The translations under genes and the position numbers were made by a program. Shown here one piece after another: positions 1-7,303 of a stretch of 7,303 nucleotides of DNA; within the stretch, counting starts at the first letter, position 1; each line of letters opens with the position of its first letter. This stretch comes from Streptococcus oralis. Its GTDB lineage: Bacteria; Bacillota; Bacilli; Lactobacillales; Streptococcaceae. The DNA lies in contig CALHBZ010000200.1 in the NCBI GenBank assembly GCA_937930605.1, positions 1 to 7,303 of the forward strand, read 5' to 3'. The notes beneath the pieces are model-generated. The model saw only the letters and a list, made by a program, of their open reading frames with translations, had not been told where the DNA came from and did not search any database.

Positions 1-646
1 GCTCTTTTAAGAGGATTTGAATCCCCTCAACCAAACTCTTCTCTTCCAACTCAACTGGTCGCAAATGCAAGAGCAAGACCCGCAGATCTTTCTGGGCGGT
101 CTCTAGGATGGCCGCGACACTTTGCAACTGGGTCTGCATCTTCTCTCTATCCAGCTTCAAAGCCTGCTGGCTGACACCTGATAAAATCATATGGGCTGCA
201 AACAACTCCTGACTAACCGTATCATGTAAGTCACGCGCTATTCGCTTCCGTTCTTTCTCGATAAGTGCTTCTTCCTTGACCAGGCTTTGATTTTCAGCCT
301 TTTGAACAGCCTCTGTCAAGAGGTTGAGCTTGCCAGACAAGGATTGGAAACTGGCTTCCAAGTCTGGATCCGCAAAGGGGATCACCTCTTTCCCTGCTAG
401 CAGTCGCTTGAGATTGACCTGCATTTTTCTGCGAGAGACTTCTTCTATCACTCGCCAAAAGAGGACAAAAAAGAAGGTCATGGAAAGGCTAAAGACAAAG
501 ATCAAGAAGATTAACTTTTCAGTTTTTTCGATATCTTGTAACAAATAGGGCCAGTCTAGTTCAAAAATATCAAGCAGACTATTGGTCAAAAAGAGGATAA
601 AGAGGAGAGAAGTCAGCCCGATTAACAGATAGGATTGCTTTTTCAT
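1..646 (-). CDS. liaS: LiaS/VraS-type sensor histidine kinase, N-terminal part (cut by window edge)
   Basis: This is the membrane histidine kinase of the LiaFSR cell-envelope stress system (TCS03 in pneumococcus). It would phosphorylate the response regulator LiaR, expected just beyond the left edge. I translated the frame from the ATG at 646-644 and it stays open for 215 codons to base 1. There are two hydrophobic segments, about residues 6-25 and 45-64, with a very short extracytoplasmic loop between them. This fits an intramembrane-sensing kinase. A coiled linker follows, then the HisKA_3 phosphoacceptor helix with the motif ERKRIARDLHDTVSQ, in which the phosphorylated histidine is His141. 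The catalytic ATPase domain is missing only because the window ends; family members are about 330 residues. The start codon overlaps the liaF stop as ATGA, so the two genes are translationally coupled. The family call is secure; the assignment to LiaS rests on the liaF neighbour. Confidence 0.93.
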   Translation of the reverse strand, partial: MKKQSYLLIGLTSLLFILFLTNSLLDIFELDWPYLLQDIEKTEKLIFLIFVFSLSMTFFFVLFWRVIEEVSRRKMQVNLKRLLAGKEVIPFADPDLEASFQSLSGKLNLLTEAVQKAENQSLVKEEALIEKERKRIARDLHDTVSQELFAAHMILSGVSQQALKLDREKMQTQLQSVAAILETAQKDLRVLLLHLRPVELEEKSLVEGIQILLKE

Positions 647-1341
647 CCTCTGACCACCTCCACATCTCCAATCATACTGGTTAGGAAAATTTTGACGCTC
701 TTGTTACTCTTGAGATAGTCCCTGGTTTCCTGATGATAGTGTTCATTACGAAGGGCTCGCTTGGGTTGATGGAGGAAAGTTAGATCCCCATAGAGGCAGT
801 TGACACTGAGACTGATTTCCACATCTACAGGTACGATAATCCTAGTCGTTCCGACCATCTTTCTAAGGATAATGACATTGTCATGATTGGTTAGGATAAC
901 TCTTTCTAGATGAATGGTATCCTTGCCCATGAGGCGAAAGAGATTGATATCGTCAAACTGACAGGTCTGGTGACTAGAGAAATGATGGAGATTGCCAAAC
1001 CAGCGATTCTTTTCATTTTTAACCGTCACTACCTCTTCAAAGACCAAGTCGGTCTCCTCTCTCTCTTGATTCATCATTGGATAGAGAAGAAAGAGGCTGT
1101 ATATGACTGCTACAAAGATAGCTAAAATCACAAAAGGATTGAGCATGACGATGAAAAAGAAAAGAATGGTCGCCACAAGGAGGAGGAAGTTATTGCCCTC
1201 TTTACCTGTATAATAGCGTATCAGGAGAAGAAAGAGGAATAAAATCAGCAGAAAACGCGAAAAATGCTCTGATACCATCAAAATCAGAGCTCCCGTCAAA
1301 AGACAGGCTTCAATAAATAAAAAGATTTGAAATTTTTTCAT
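643..1341 (-). CDS. liaF: LiaF/VraT-family membrane regulator of the envelope-stress two-component system
   Basis: LiaF is a membrane protein that restrains the LiaS kinase when the cell wall is intact. The 232-residue protein has a very hydrophobic N-terminal part with about four membrane segments (roughly residues 4-23, 29-43, 51-67 and 68-88). A hydrophilic C-terminal domain of about 140 residues follows, matching the LiaF C-terminal 'cell wall-active antibiotics response' family. That domain would lie in the cytoplasm. The start is ATG at 1341-1339, with an AGAGAGG ribosome binding site (1350-1356) 8 nt upstream. The stop overlaps the liaS start by 4 nt. A terminator and an own promoter separate it from fni upstream, so it is the first gene of a liaF-liaS-(liaR) operon. 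The topology and neighbour make the call solid; the membrane limits are judged by eye. Confidence 0.9.
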   Translation of the reverse strand: MKKFQIFLFIEACLLTGALILMVSEHFSRFLLILFLFLLLIRYYTGKEGNNFLLLVATILFFFIVMLNPFVILAIFVAVIYSLFLLYPMMNQEREETDLVFEEVVTVKNEKNRWFGNLHHFSSHQTCQFDDINLFRLMGKDTIHLERVILTNHDNVIILRKMVGTTRIIVPVDVEISLSVNCLYGDLTFLHQPKRALRNEHYHQETRDYLKSNKSVKIFLTSMIGDVEVVRG

Positions 1342-1361
1342 AGCTGCATCCTCTCTTTTCT

Positions 1362-1370
1362 ATTTTATCA
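1362..1370 (-). promoter_or_regulatory. Extended -10 promoter of the liaFSR operon
   Basis: On the minus strand this reads TGATAAAAT, an extended -10 element (TGn followed by TAAAAT), about 20 nt upstream of the liaF start codon. No good TTGACA-like -35 box is found at 15-18 nt spacing; the best candidate hexamers match at only one or two positions. That fits a promoter depending on the extended -10 and on an activator. A start site about 7 nt downstream would lie close to the AGAGAGG ribosome binding site, so the leader would be short. Confidence 0.55.
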
Positions 1371-1383
1371 CAATTCAAAAAAG

Positions 1384-1398
1384 TCACCTCGGTCTGAG
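1384..1398 (-). promoter_or_regulatory. Possible LiaR-binding site overlapping the -35 region of liaF
   Basis: The minus strand reads CTCAGACCGAGGTGA, with an imperfect inverted repeat (core ACC-GA-GGT). It is centred about 22 nt upstream of the -10 box, where an activator would replace a -35 element. From memory it resembles the LiaR/VraR/CesR boxes of Firmicutes, and lia operons are typically autoregulated. The symmetry is weak, so this is a candidate only. Confidence 0.4.
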
Positions 1399-1428
1399 GA
1401 TGGAAAAAGGCGATTGACAAAGAGATAC

Positions 1429-1459
1429 AAAAAAGAGCGGGATTCTTGTCCCGACCTCT

Positions 1460-1461
<2 letters not shown>
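1429..1461 (-). terminator. Rho-independent terminator of the mevalonate operon
   Basis: On the minus strand AAAGAG and CGGGA pair with TCCCG and CTCTTT, with a 2-nt bulge and a 6-nt loop, followed by a T run. The stem begins inside the fni stop codon, so there is no untranslated spacer. It separates fni from the lia promoter. Confidence 0.85.
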
Positions 1462-3438
<1,977 letters not shown>

Positions 3439-3452
<14 letters not shown>

Positions 3453-4392
3453 CTTGACTTAAATCCTTTGTTTTTGATACAATCAAGCGATAACGTTGAC
3501 CCAAGATTTCTGAGAGGTGTTCCAAGTCTTTCTCTAGACAAAGAACCTTGACATTGGGACCAGCATCCATGGTAAAGTAACAGGCTTCCCCTTGCTCACG
3601 AAGCTGGCGAACAAAATCCATGGCTTCATAAGTCGCATCTGTGAGATAAGAAAAGGCTGGTGATGCAGTTTTGGTCGTAGCGTGCATAGCAAGGGCGTTT
3701 TTCTCAGTCAATTCCCCAACCTTGGCAAAGTCATTCTCCTTGAGATAAAGCAGCATCTCCTGATAGTCTTTCTCAGACTGACGGACCCAGTCATCAAAGG
3801 TCGTCGAGGTTTCCACACAGAGTTTCATCCCATCACGACTAGAGATTGGTTTTTTCTTGTCTTCTATCACCAACATAATCATAGCTAGTTTCAAGTCTGT
3901 CTCTACAGGATAAATTTCTCCGCTATCCTTGTCCCAAGCACCAATCGGTCCATAAAAACTACGAGAGGAAGAACCTGAAGCGAACTTAGCCTCCTGCGCC
4001 AACTGACTCCGATCCAAACCAAGCTGGAAATAGGTATTGCAAGCCTTGACCAAGGCGGACAAACCGCTGGAACTTGAGGACAAACCCGCTGCGGTTGGCA
4101 TGTTGTTTTGGGTATCAATACGGACAAATCCCTCACCTGCTGGACGGTAACGGTCGATGATTTTGCTCATCTTAGCATGCTCCGCCTCATTTTGGAGCTG
4201 ACCATTGATATAAAAGGCATCAGCCGTCGCATGGGCTGGTAGAGGTGACAAGGTCGTCTCTGTATACATATTTTCCAAAGTCAGAGAAATACTGCTAGTA
4301 GCAGGAACCATCTCTTTTTCTTTTTTCTTTCCCCAGTATTTGATGATGGCAATATTTGCGTAGGAACGTACTGTTACAGGCTTTCGATCCAT
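3439..4392 (-). CDS. mvaD: Diphosphomevalonate decarboxylase
   Basis: This enzyme performs the ATP-dependent decarboxylation of mevalonate 5-diphosphate to isopentenyl diphosphate, the step that makes the C5 isoprenoid unit. The 317-residue protein shows SYANIAIIKYWGKK (residues 10-23), the substrate and nucleotide segment of the family, and the phosphate-binding loop MPTAAGLSSSSSG (98-110). SGSSSRSFYG (139-148) includes the conserved Arg144. MDAGPNVKVL (275-284) includes Asp276, which corresponds to the catalytic aspartate of the family. The start ATG at 4392-4390 has AAAGGAG (4403-4409) 10 nt upstream and overlaps the mvaK1 end by 19 nt. The gene sits second in the operon, between the two kinases. 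It is full length and apparently intact. Confidence 0.96.
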
Positions 4393-5252
4393 GTCTGAAC
4401 AGCTCCTTTCTCTTCTAATCGTTTTGCTAGTTCTTGTGCTTGATCTAGAGTAGCTACCAAGGCTATGATACAGCCTCCTAGCCCACCACCACTCATCTTG
4501 GCACCCAAGGCTCCCTGACTCAGAGCCGTTTCAACGAGGGAATCTGCCTCAGGGCTACTGACACCAATTTCTTTTAGATGTAAATGCGCCTGACTGAAGA
4601 TTTGTCCCAGTTTTTCAGCATCTTTTTGTCTAATCGCATCTTCTGCCCGCTGTGTCAATTCTCCCAAGGCATGTAAAAACGGGAGAGCATCCTTGCCCTT
4701 ACTTTGAACCACTTGGATGGCTTCGCGTGTATGACCGTAAACGCCTGTATCTGCAATCACCAGATAGGCTGATAAGTCCATGTTTAATTCTGTAAAGCCG
4801 ACATTCTTGATAAAACAAATCGGTCGATTACTGAGACAGGTCTTGGCATCCAAACCACTTGGATTCATATGGGCAATCATCTCTGCTCGATTGACCAAGA
4901 TTTCCAATACATGATGAGGCAGTTCGGCTTGATAGTAGTCAAAAACAGCTCGAATGGCTGCTATGCTGATAGCTGCTGACGAACCCATCCCCCGTTTTTC
5001 AGGAATAGCTGAGTCAATCTGACAACGAATGCAAGCATCCTTGATATTTAGATGCTCAAGCGAAGCATACACCGCCATAGACAAGGTATCCTCCTCATAA
5101 AGACGCCATGGACTTTCAGCAGGAATCACCCTACAAGTCACCTCCACCTCTAAGAGAGGCAGGGAAATGGCAGGATAACCATAAACGACAGCGTGCTCTC
5201 CTATTAAAATAATCTTACTATGTGCCTGACCGACACCAACTTCTTTTGTCAT
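4374..5252 (-). CDS. mvaK1: Mevalonate kinase
   Basis: This cytoplasmic GHMP kinase phosphorylates mevalonate to mevalonate 5-phosphate and is the first gene of the operon. The 292-residue protein has KIILIGEHAVVYG at residues 13-25 and the ATP loop PEKRGMGSSAA at 84-94. MNPSGLDAKT follows at 129-138, with the catalytic Asp135, and the third motif KMSGGGLGG is at 252-260. The start ATG at 5252-5250 has an AAAGG-type ribosome binding site about 5 nt upstream. A terminator of the preceding choline-binding gene and a possible promoter lie upstream. The pneumococcal enzyme is known to be inhibited by the downstream intermediate diphosphomevalonate; I infer the same here from overall similarity. 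The earlier pathway genes (HMG-CoA synthase and reductase) are not in this window. Confidence 0.96.
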   Translation of the reverse strand: MTKEVGVGQAHSKIILIGEHAVVYGYPAISLPLLEVEVTCRVIPAESPWRLYEEDTLSMAVYASLEHLNIKDACIRCQIDSAIPEKRGMGSSAAISIAAIRAVFDYYQAELPHHVLEILVNRAEMIAHMNPSGLDAKTCLSNRPICFIKNVGFTELNMDLSAYLVIADTGVYGHTREAIQVVQSKGKDALPFLHALGELTQRAEDAIRQKDAEKLGQIFSQAHLHLKEIGVSSPEADSLVETALSQGALGAKMSGGGLGGCIIALVATLDQAQELAKRLEEKGAVQTWIESL

Positions 5253-5322
5253 TTTTTCCTTTTGCTAGACGAAAAGACCGTCTCATTTTTTACACAAGTA
5301 TTTATTCTTTCCTATCTATTTT

Positions 5323-5328
5323 ATTATA
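5323..5328 (-). promoter_or_regulatory. Possible -10 box of the mevalonate operon
   Basis: The minus strand has a perfect TATAAT in an AT-rich stretch just after the terminator of the choline-binding gene, about 70 nt before the mvaK1 start. No convincing -35 box lies 16-18 nt upstream, because that position falls in the terminator hairpin and T run. The assignment rests on the -10 match and on the need for a promoter here. The leader between it and mvaK1 contains only a weak 5-bp hairpin (5267-5283). Confidence 0.35.
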
Positions 5329-5335
5329 TTTTTAC

Positions 5336-5365
5336 AAAAAAAGCGATTGTTTCCTTCACAATCGC
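5336..5365 (-). terminator. Rho-independent terminator of the choline-binding protein gene
   Basis: On the minus strand an 8-bp perfect stem (GCGATTGT with ACAATCGC), a 7-nt loop and a run of seven T follow the stop codon by 8 nt. It ends the choline-binding transcript before the mevalonate operon. Confidence 0.9.
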
Positions 5366-5373
5366 CTCTTTCA

Positions 5374-6354
5374 TTATTGAACCCATTCGCCATTATAGTT
5401 GACGTAGTAGCCATCCACTCTTGTACTAACTGCTAAAGCACCTGAGCTATAAGCGTAGTACCATTTCCCATTGACCTGGAACCAGCCTGTCTTCATATCG
5501 CCATTACCTGCATTTAGGTAGTACCAAGTTGAACCATCTTTCACCCAGCCAGTTGCCATGGCTCCTGATGAACGGAGATAGTACCACTTGTTACCGACAT
5601 AAGCCCAACCTGTCTTCATATCGCCATTTTGAGCATCTAGATAATACCAAGTTGAACCATCTTGATACCAGCCAGTTTCCATAGCTCCTGATGAACGGAG
5701 GTAGTACCACTTATTGCCAAAATATTTCCAACCAGTTTGCATAATGCCAGTTTCTGGGTCTAGGTAGTACCAAGTCGAATCATCGTTTATCCAACCCGCA
5801 CGTCTTTCACCACCAAGGTAGTCTTTCCCTGAATAACCTGTTTTTGCTAAGTAATACCAGTTAGATTGATCGTAGAGCCAACCTGTCTTTAAAGAATGAT
5901 CTTCATTAAAGTAATAATTTGCTAATTTAAGGACTTCTGGACCTTCAAAGCCTTCACCATATTTTTTGCCAACATTTAATGAATCCTTAATCTCTAATTG
6001 TTGCCAGCCAACAAATTCTTGGAGAGTCCCATCTTGTCCAAAGTAGTACCACTTCTGTTGAAGGCCAATTTCGAAAACTGGACTATTATCAAATAGATTA
6101 TCTCGGTAGCCTGTTCCTGGAATTTCTATGTATTGCCAACCAACAACCATCTCTCCTCCATCATCAAAATAGTAGGTTTTACCGTCTATTTTATGCCAAT
6201 AGATCGCTTTATGGTCATCTTTTATATAGTATTTTCTATTATTCTTATCAACAAACTGTCCACCTGTGGTATCCGCAAATACGGTACTTGTTGCTAGCAA
6301 ACCAAAGAAAAGGACTGCGAGTCCAGCTTGCATCACTTTTTTCAAAAATTTCAT
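5374..6354 (-). CDS. Choline-binding surface protein of the CbpC/CbpF/CbpJ type
   Basis: This exported protein is predicted to dock on phosphocholine of teichoic and lipoteichoic acids. It has no catalytic domain. It has a signal peptide (residues 1-27, cleavage expected after VFA), then a divergent N-terminal part with non-standard repeats containing insertions (about 28-157). A longer repeat at 158-186 is followed by six regular GW repeats of alternating 21 and 20 residues (187-309) and a 17-residue tail. The start is the ATG at 6354-6352, with AAGGAGG (6364-6370) 9 nt upstream. The in-frame ATG at 6399 lies in the -35 box and is excluded. The architecture matches pneumococcal CbpF, which restrains the lysozyme LytC, and CbpJ, an adhesin. 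The position between ritR and mvaK1 is that of cbpC and cbpJ, as I recall. Which paralogue it is cannot be decided by eye, so no symbol is given. Confidence 0.9.
   Translation of the reverse strand: MKFLKKVMQAGLAVLFFGLLATSTVFADTTGGQFVDKNNRKYYIKDDHKAIYWHKIDGKTYYFDDGGEMVVGWQYIEIPGTGYRDNLFDNSPVFEIGLQQKWYYFGQDGTLQEFVGWQQLEIKDSLNVGKKYGEGFEGPEVLKLANYYFNEDHSLKTGWLYDQSNWYYLAKTGYSGKDYLGGERRAGWINDDSTWYYLDPETGIMQTGWKYFGNKWYYLRSSGAMETGWYQDGSTWYYLDAQNGDMKTGWAYVGNKWYYLRSSGAMATGWVKDGSTWYYLNAGNGDMKTGWFQVNGKWYYAYSSGALAVSTRVDGYYVNYNGEWVQ
5428..5883 (-). repeat. Tandem choline-binding repeats, 123-bp period in the regular part
   Basis: Seven consecutive GW repeats are encoded here. The last six (5428-5796) form three pairs of 41 codons, giving a 123-bp period. 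For example, the string CCTGTCTTCATATCGCCATT recurs at 5486 and 5609, and GCTCCTGATGAACGGAG at 5561 and 5684. The first repeat (5797-5883) has 29 codons, with an insertion. Near-identical copies in register are substrates for unequal recombination. Confidence 0.9.
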
Positions 6355-6375
6355 TAGATTTTTCCTCCTTAACTG

Positions 6376-6404
6376 ATTGTAGCAAAGACCTGACTGCATG
6401 TCAA
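6376..6404 (-). promoter_or_regulatory. Promoter of the choline-binding protein gene
   Basis: The minus strand has TTGACA (6404-6399), a 17-nt spacer, then TACAAT (6381-6376): a perfect -35, ideal spacing and a one-mismatch -10. The AAGGAGG ribosome binding site starts only 5 nt after the -10 box, so the transcript would begin at or inside it. The leader would be about 13-16 nt. Confidence 0.88.
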
Positions 6405-6420
6405 TATATAGAAATTCCTC

Positions 6421-6452
6421 AAAAAAAGCAGTTACACAACTGCAACTGCTTT
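6421..6452 (-). terminator. Rho-independent terminator after ritR
   Basis: On the minus strand AAAGCAGTT pairs with AACTGCTTT (9 bp, 10-nt loop), followed by a T run, starting one base after the ritR stop codon. Because GCAGTT is repeated in the loop, a shorter 6-bp hairpin with a 4-nt loop (6428-6443) can form instead. Its end also abuts the T run. Confidence 0.85.
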
Positions 6453-6453
6453 G

Positions 6454-7143
6454 CTATTCTTGCATGGTGTAACCAACACCACGCACGGTTTTAATGTAGC
6501 TTTTTTGACCTTTTACATCAAGTTTGCTACGCAGATAACGGATATAAACATCCACGATATTGGTTTCTGTCGCACTTTCGTACTTCCAAACACTTTCCAA
6601 TAGCTGCTCACGAGTCAAAACCTTCTTGCTTCCCATGAGAGTGGCCAAAAGGTCATACTCACGACGCGTCAGAGCAATCATCTCCTCGCCACGATAAACG
6701 GTATGATGTTCTACATCCATACGTAGGTTGCGGTATGACGTTGGGACCTTCATCTGACTACAGTGTTGGTCGATAAAGTCCCGACCTCGGAAAATCGCTG
6801 AAATACGAGCTACCAGATTATCAATAATCACTGGCTTATAGATGTAAGAAACGGCGAAGCGCTGGATCGTCTCAATCTGGGCTTGCAATTCTTCGCGATG
6901 GTCCAAGACCATGATCACTAAGGCTGGTTTTGTCCGACTCAGCTTATCTGCAAAATCCTGGGCCGTCATATCCCCCAGATGAGCATTCAGTAAAATCAAG
7001 TCATAGTCTGTCTGGAGAGCCATGGAGAGGGCTTTTTGTCCTTCATCTACCAGATCAACACGGTATTGCTCTTTTTGGAGTTCCAGACTGAGAAAATGAG
7101 CTAGATTTCGTTCTTTCTCAAGTAATAAAATCCGTTTCCCCAT
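6454..7143 (-). CDS. ritR: RitR, atypical (aspartate-less) OmpR-family response regulator
   Basis: RitR is an orphan DNA-binding regulator known in pneumococcus as a repressor of iron transport (piu genes) and part of the oxidative-stress response. The 229-residue protein has a receiver domain (about 1-120) and a winged-helix OmpR/PhoB DNA-binding domain (about 134-227, with the typical TRREYDLL and VRGVGYTM segments). The usual phospho-acceptor aspartate is replaced by Asn53 (context LILLNAHLGD), and the acidic pocket is also altered (LEKE at 8-11). Lys103-Pro104 remains. The linker holds the single cysteine, Cys128, which is the reported redox switch of RitR. The start ATG at 7143-7141 lies 11 bp after the gnd stop, with a modest AGTAGG ribosome binding site overlapping that stop. 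Co-transcription with gnd is likely. No partner kinase gene is adjacent. Confidence 0.95.
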   Translation of the reverse strand: MGKRILLLEKERNLAHFLSLELQKEQYRVDLVDEGQKALSMALQTDYDLILLNAHLGDMTAQDFADKLSRTKPALVIMVLDHREELQAQIETIQRFAVSYIYKPVIIDNLVARISAIFRGRDFIDQHCSQMKVPTSYRNLRMDVEHHTVYRGEEMIALTRREYDLLATLMGSKKVLTREQLLESVWKYESATETNIVDVYIRYLRSKLDVKGQKSYIKTVRGVGYTMQE

Positions 7144-7154
7144 GGCAGACCTAC

Positions 7155-7303
7155 TTATTTTTCGTCATACCAAGAGTAGTGGAATGTTCCTTCTTTGTCT
7201 TTACGTTGGTAAGTGTGGGCACCAAAGTAGTCACGTTGTGCTTGGATTAAGTTAGCTGGAAGGTCAGCTGAACGGTAGCTATCAAAGTAAGTAATAGCTG
7301 CTG
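7155..7303 (-). CDS. gnd: 6-phosphogluconate dehydrogenase, C-terminal end (cut by window edge)
   Basis: The last 49 codons of the gene are present, read from the right edge to a TAA at 7157-7155. The translation has [20 protein letters not shown], then AHTYQR and a tail ending in SWYDEK. This is the conserved C-terminal tail of decarboxylating 6-phosphogluconate dehydrogenase. In the dimeric enzyme this tail reaches into the partner subunit, and the HTY(Q/E)R residues contribute to substrate binding. The enzyme oxidises 6-phosphogluconate to ribulose 5-phosphate with production of NADPH in the pentose phosphate pathway. The fragment was too short for an ORF scan but is clear. It lies immediately upstream of ritR, in the arrangement known in pneumococcus. 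Confidence 0.93.
   Translation of the reverse strand, partial: AAITYFDSYRSADLPANLIQAQRDYFGAHTYQRKDKEGTFHYSWYDEK

Noticed and set aside
324..548. Plus-strand open frame of 74 codons within liaS
   Set aside because: It lies antisense to the clearly coding liaS frame, and its product is not recognisable.
3903..4136. Minus-strand open frame within mvaD (and similar ones inside mvaK2 and fni)
   Set aside because: These are out-of-frame shadows of strongly conserved enzymes; the product has no recognisable fold.
5267..5291. Hairpin AGACG/CGTCT followed by a T run on the plus strand, resembling a plus-strand terminator
   Set aside because: The stem is only 5 bp, and there is no plus-strand gene upstream to terminate. 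On the minus strand it has no T run and merely sits in the mvaK1 leader.
6355..6399. Upstream in-frame ATG giving a 341-residue form of the choline-binding protein
   Set aside because: The codon lies within the -35 box, upstream of the expected transcript start. The ATG at 6354 has a perfect ribosome binding site and begins a proper signal peptide.
6371..6453. Possible small gene, sRNA or mobile repeat between ritR and the choline-binding gene
   Set aside because: The whole gap is accounted for by the ritR terminator and the promoter and ribosome binding site of the next gene. No further structure was seen.

Overview
The window reads almost entirely on the minus strand and carries core chromosomal genes of a mitis-group Streptococcus, meaning S. 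pneumoniae or a close relative such as S. mitis, S. pseudopneumoniae or S. oralis. The evidence is the gene order (gnd, ritR, choline-binding protein gene, mvaK1, mvaD, mvaK2, fni, liaF, liaS), protein sequences close to the pneumococcal ones I remember, a choline-binding surface protein, and moderate-to-low GC. Several residues, and the C-terminus of Fni, differ from pneumococcal sequences as I recall them. The locus also holds one choline-binding gene where I recall two (cbpC, cbpJ) in pneumococcus strain TIGR4. I therefore lean to a non-pneumococcal or divergent member of the group, but cannot settle this by eye.

In transcription order, from high to low coordinates, there are four blocks. 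(1) The last 49 codons of gnd (6-phosphogluconate dehydrogenase) are followed 11 bp later by ritR, an atypical OmpR-family regulator, which ends in a hairpin terminator. (2) A monocistronic choline-binding protein gene has a near-consensus promoter, a strong ribosome binding site and its own terminator. (3) The mevalonate operon mvaK1-mvaD-mvaK2-fni has every junction overlapping by 14 to 19 nt and ends in a terminator that begins within the fni stop codon. It converts mevalonate to isopentenyl diphosphate and on to dimethylallyl diphosphate. (4) The liaF-liaS envelope-stress genes start from a separate extended -10 promoter with a possible LiaR site in place of a -35 box. liaS runs off the left edge, and liaR would be expected beyond it.

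The blocks are related in function. The mevalonate pathway supplies the isoprenoid for undecaprenyl phosphate, the lipid carrier of cell-wall synthesis. LiaFSR responds to damage in the lipid II cycle, and the choline-binding protein docks on teichoic acids. The proximity of RitR to gnd may reflect a redox link (NADPH production and a cysteine-based redox regulator), which is inference.

Coding density is very high: no gene-free gap exceeds about 125 bp, and I saw no mobile element, tRNA, CRISPR array or BOX/RUP-type repeat. I found no clearly undescribed system. The points most worth checking are the variable choline-binding gene, its extremely short leader, and the regulatory site ahead of liaF.
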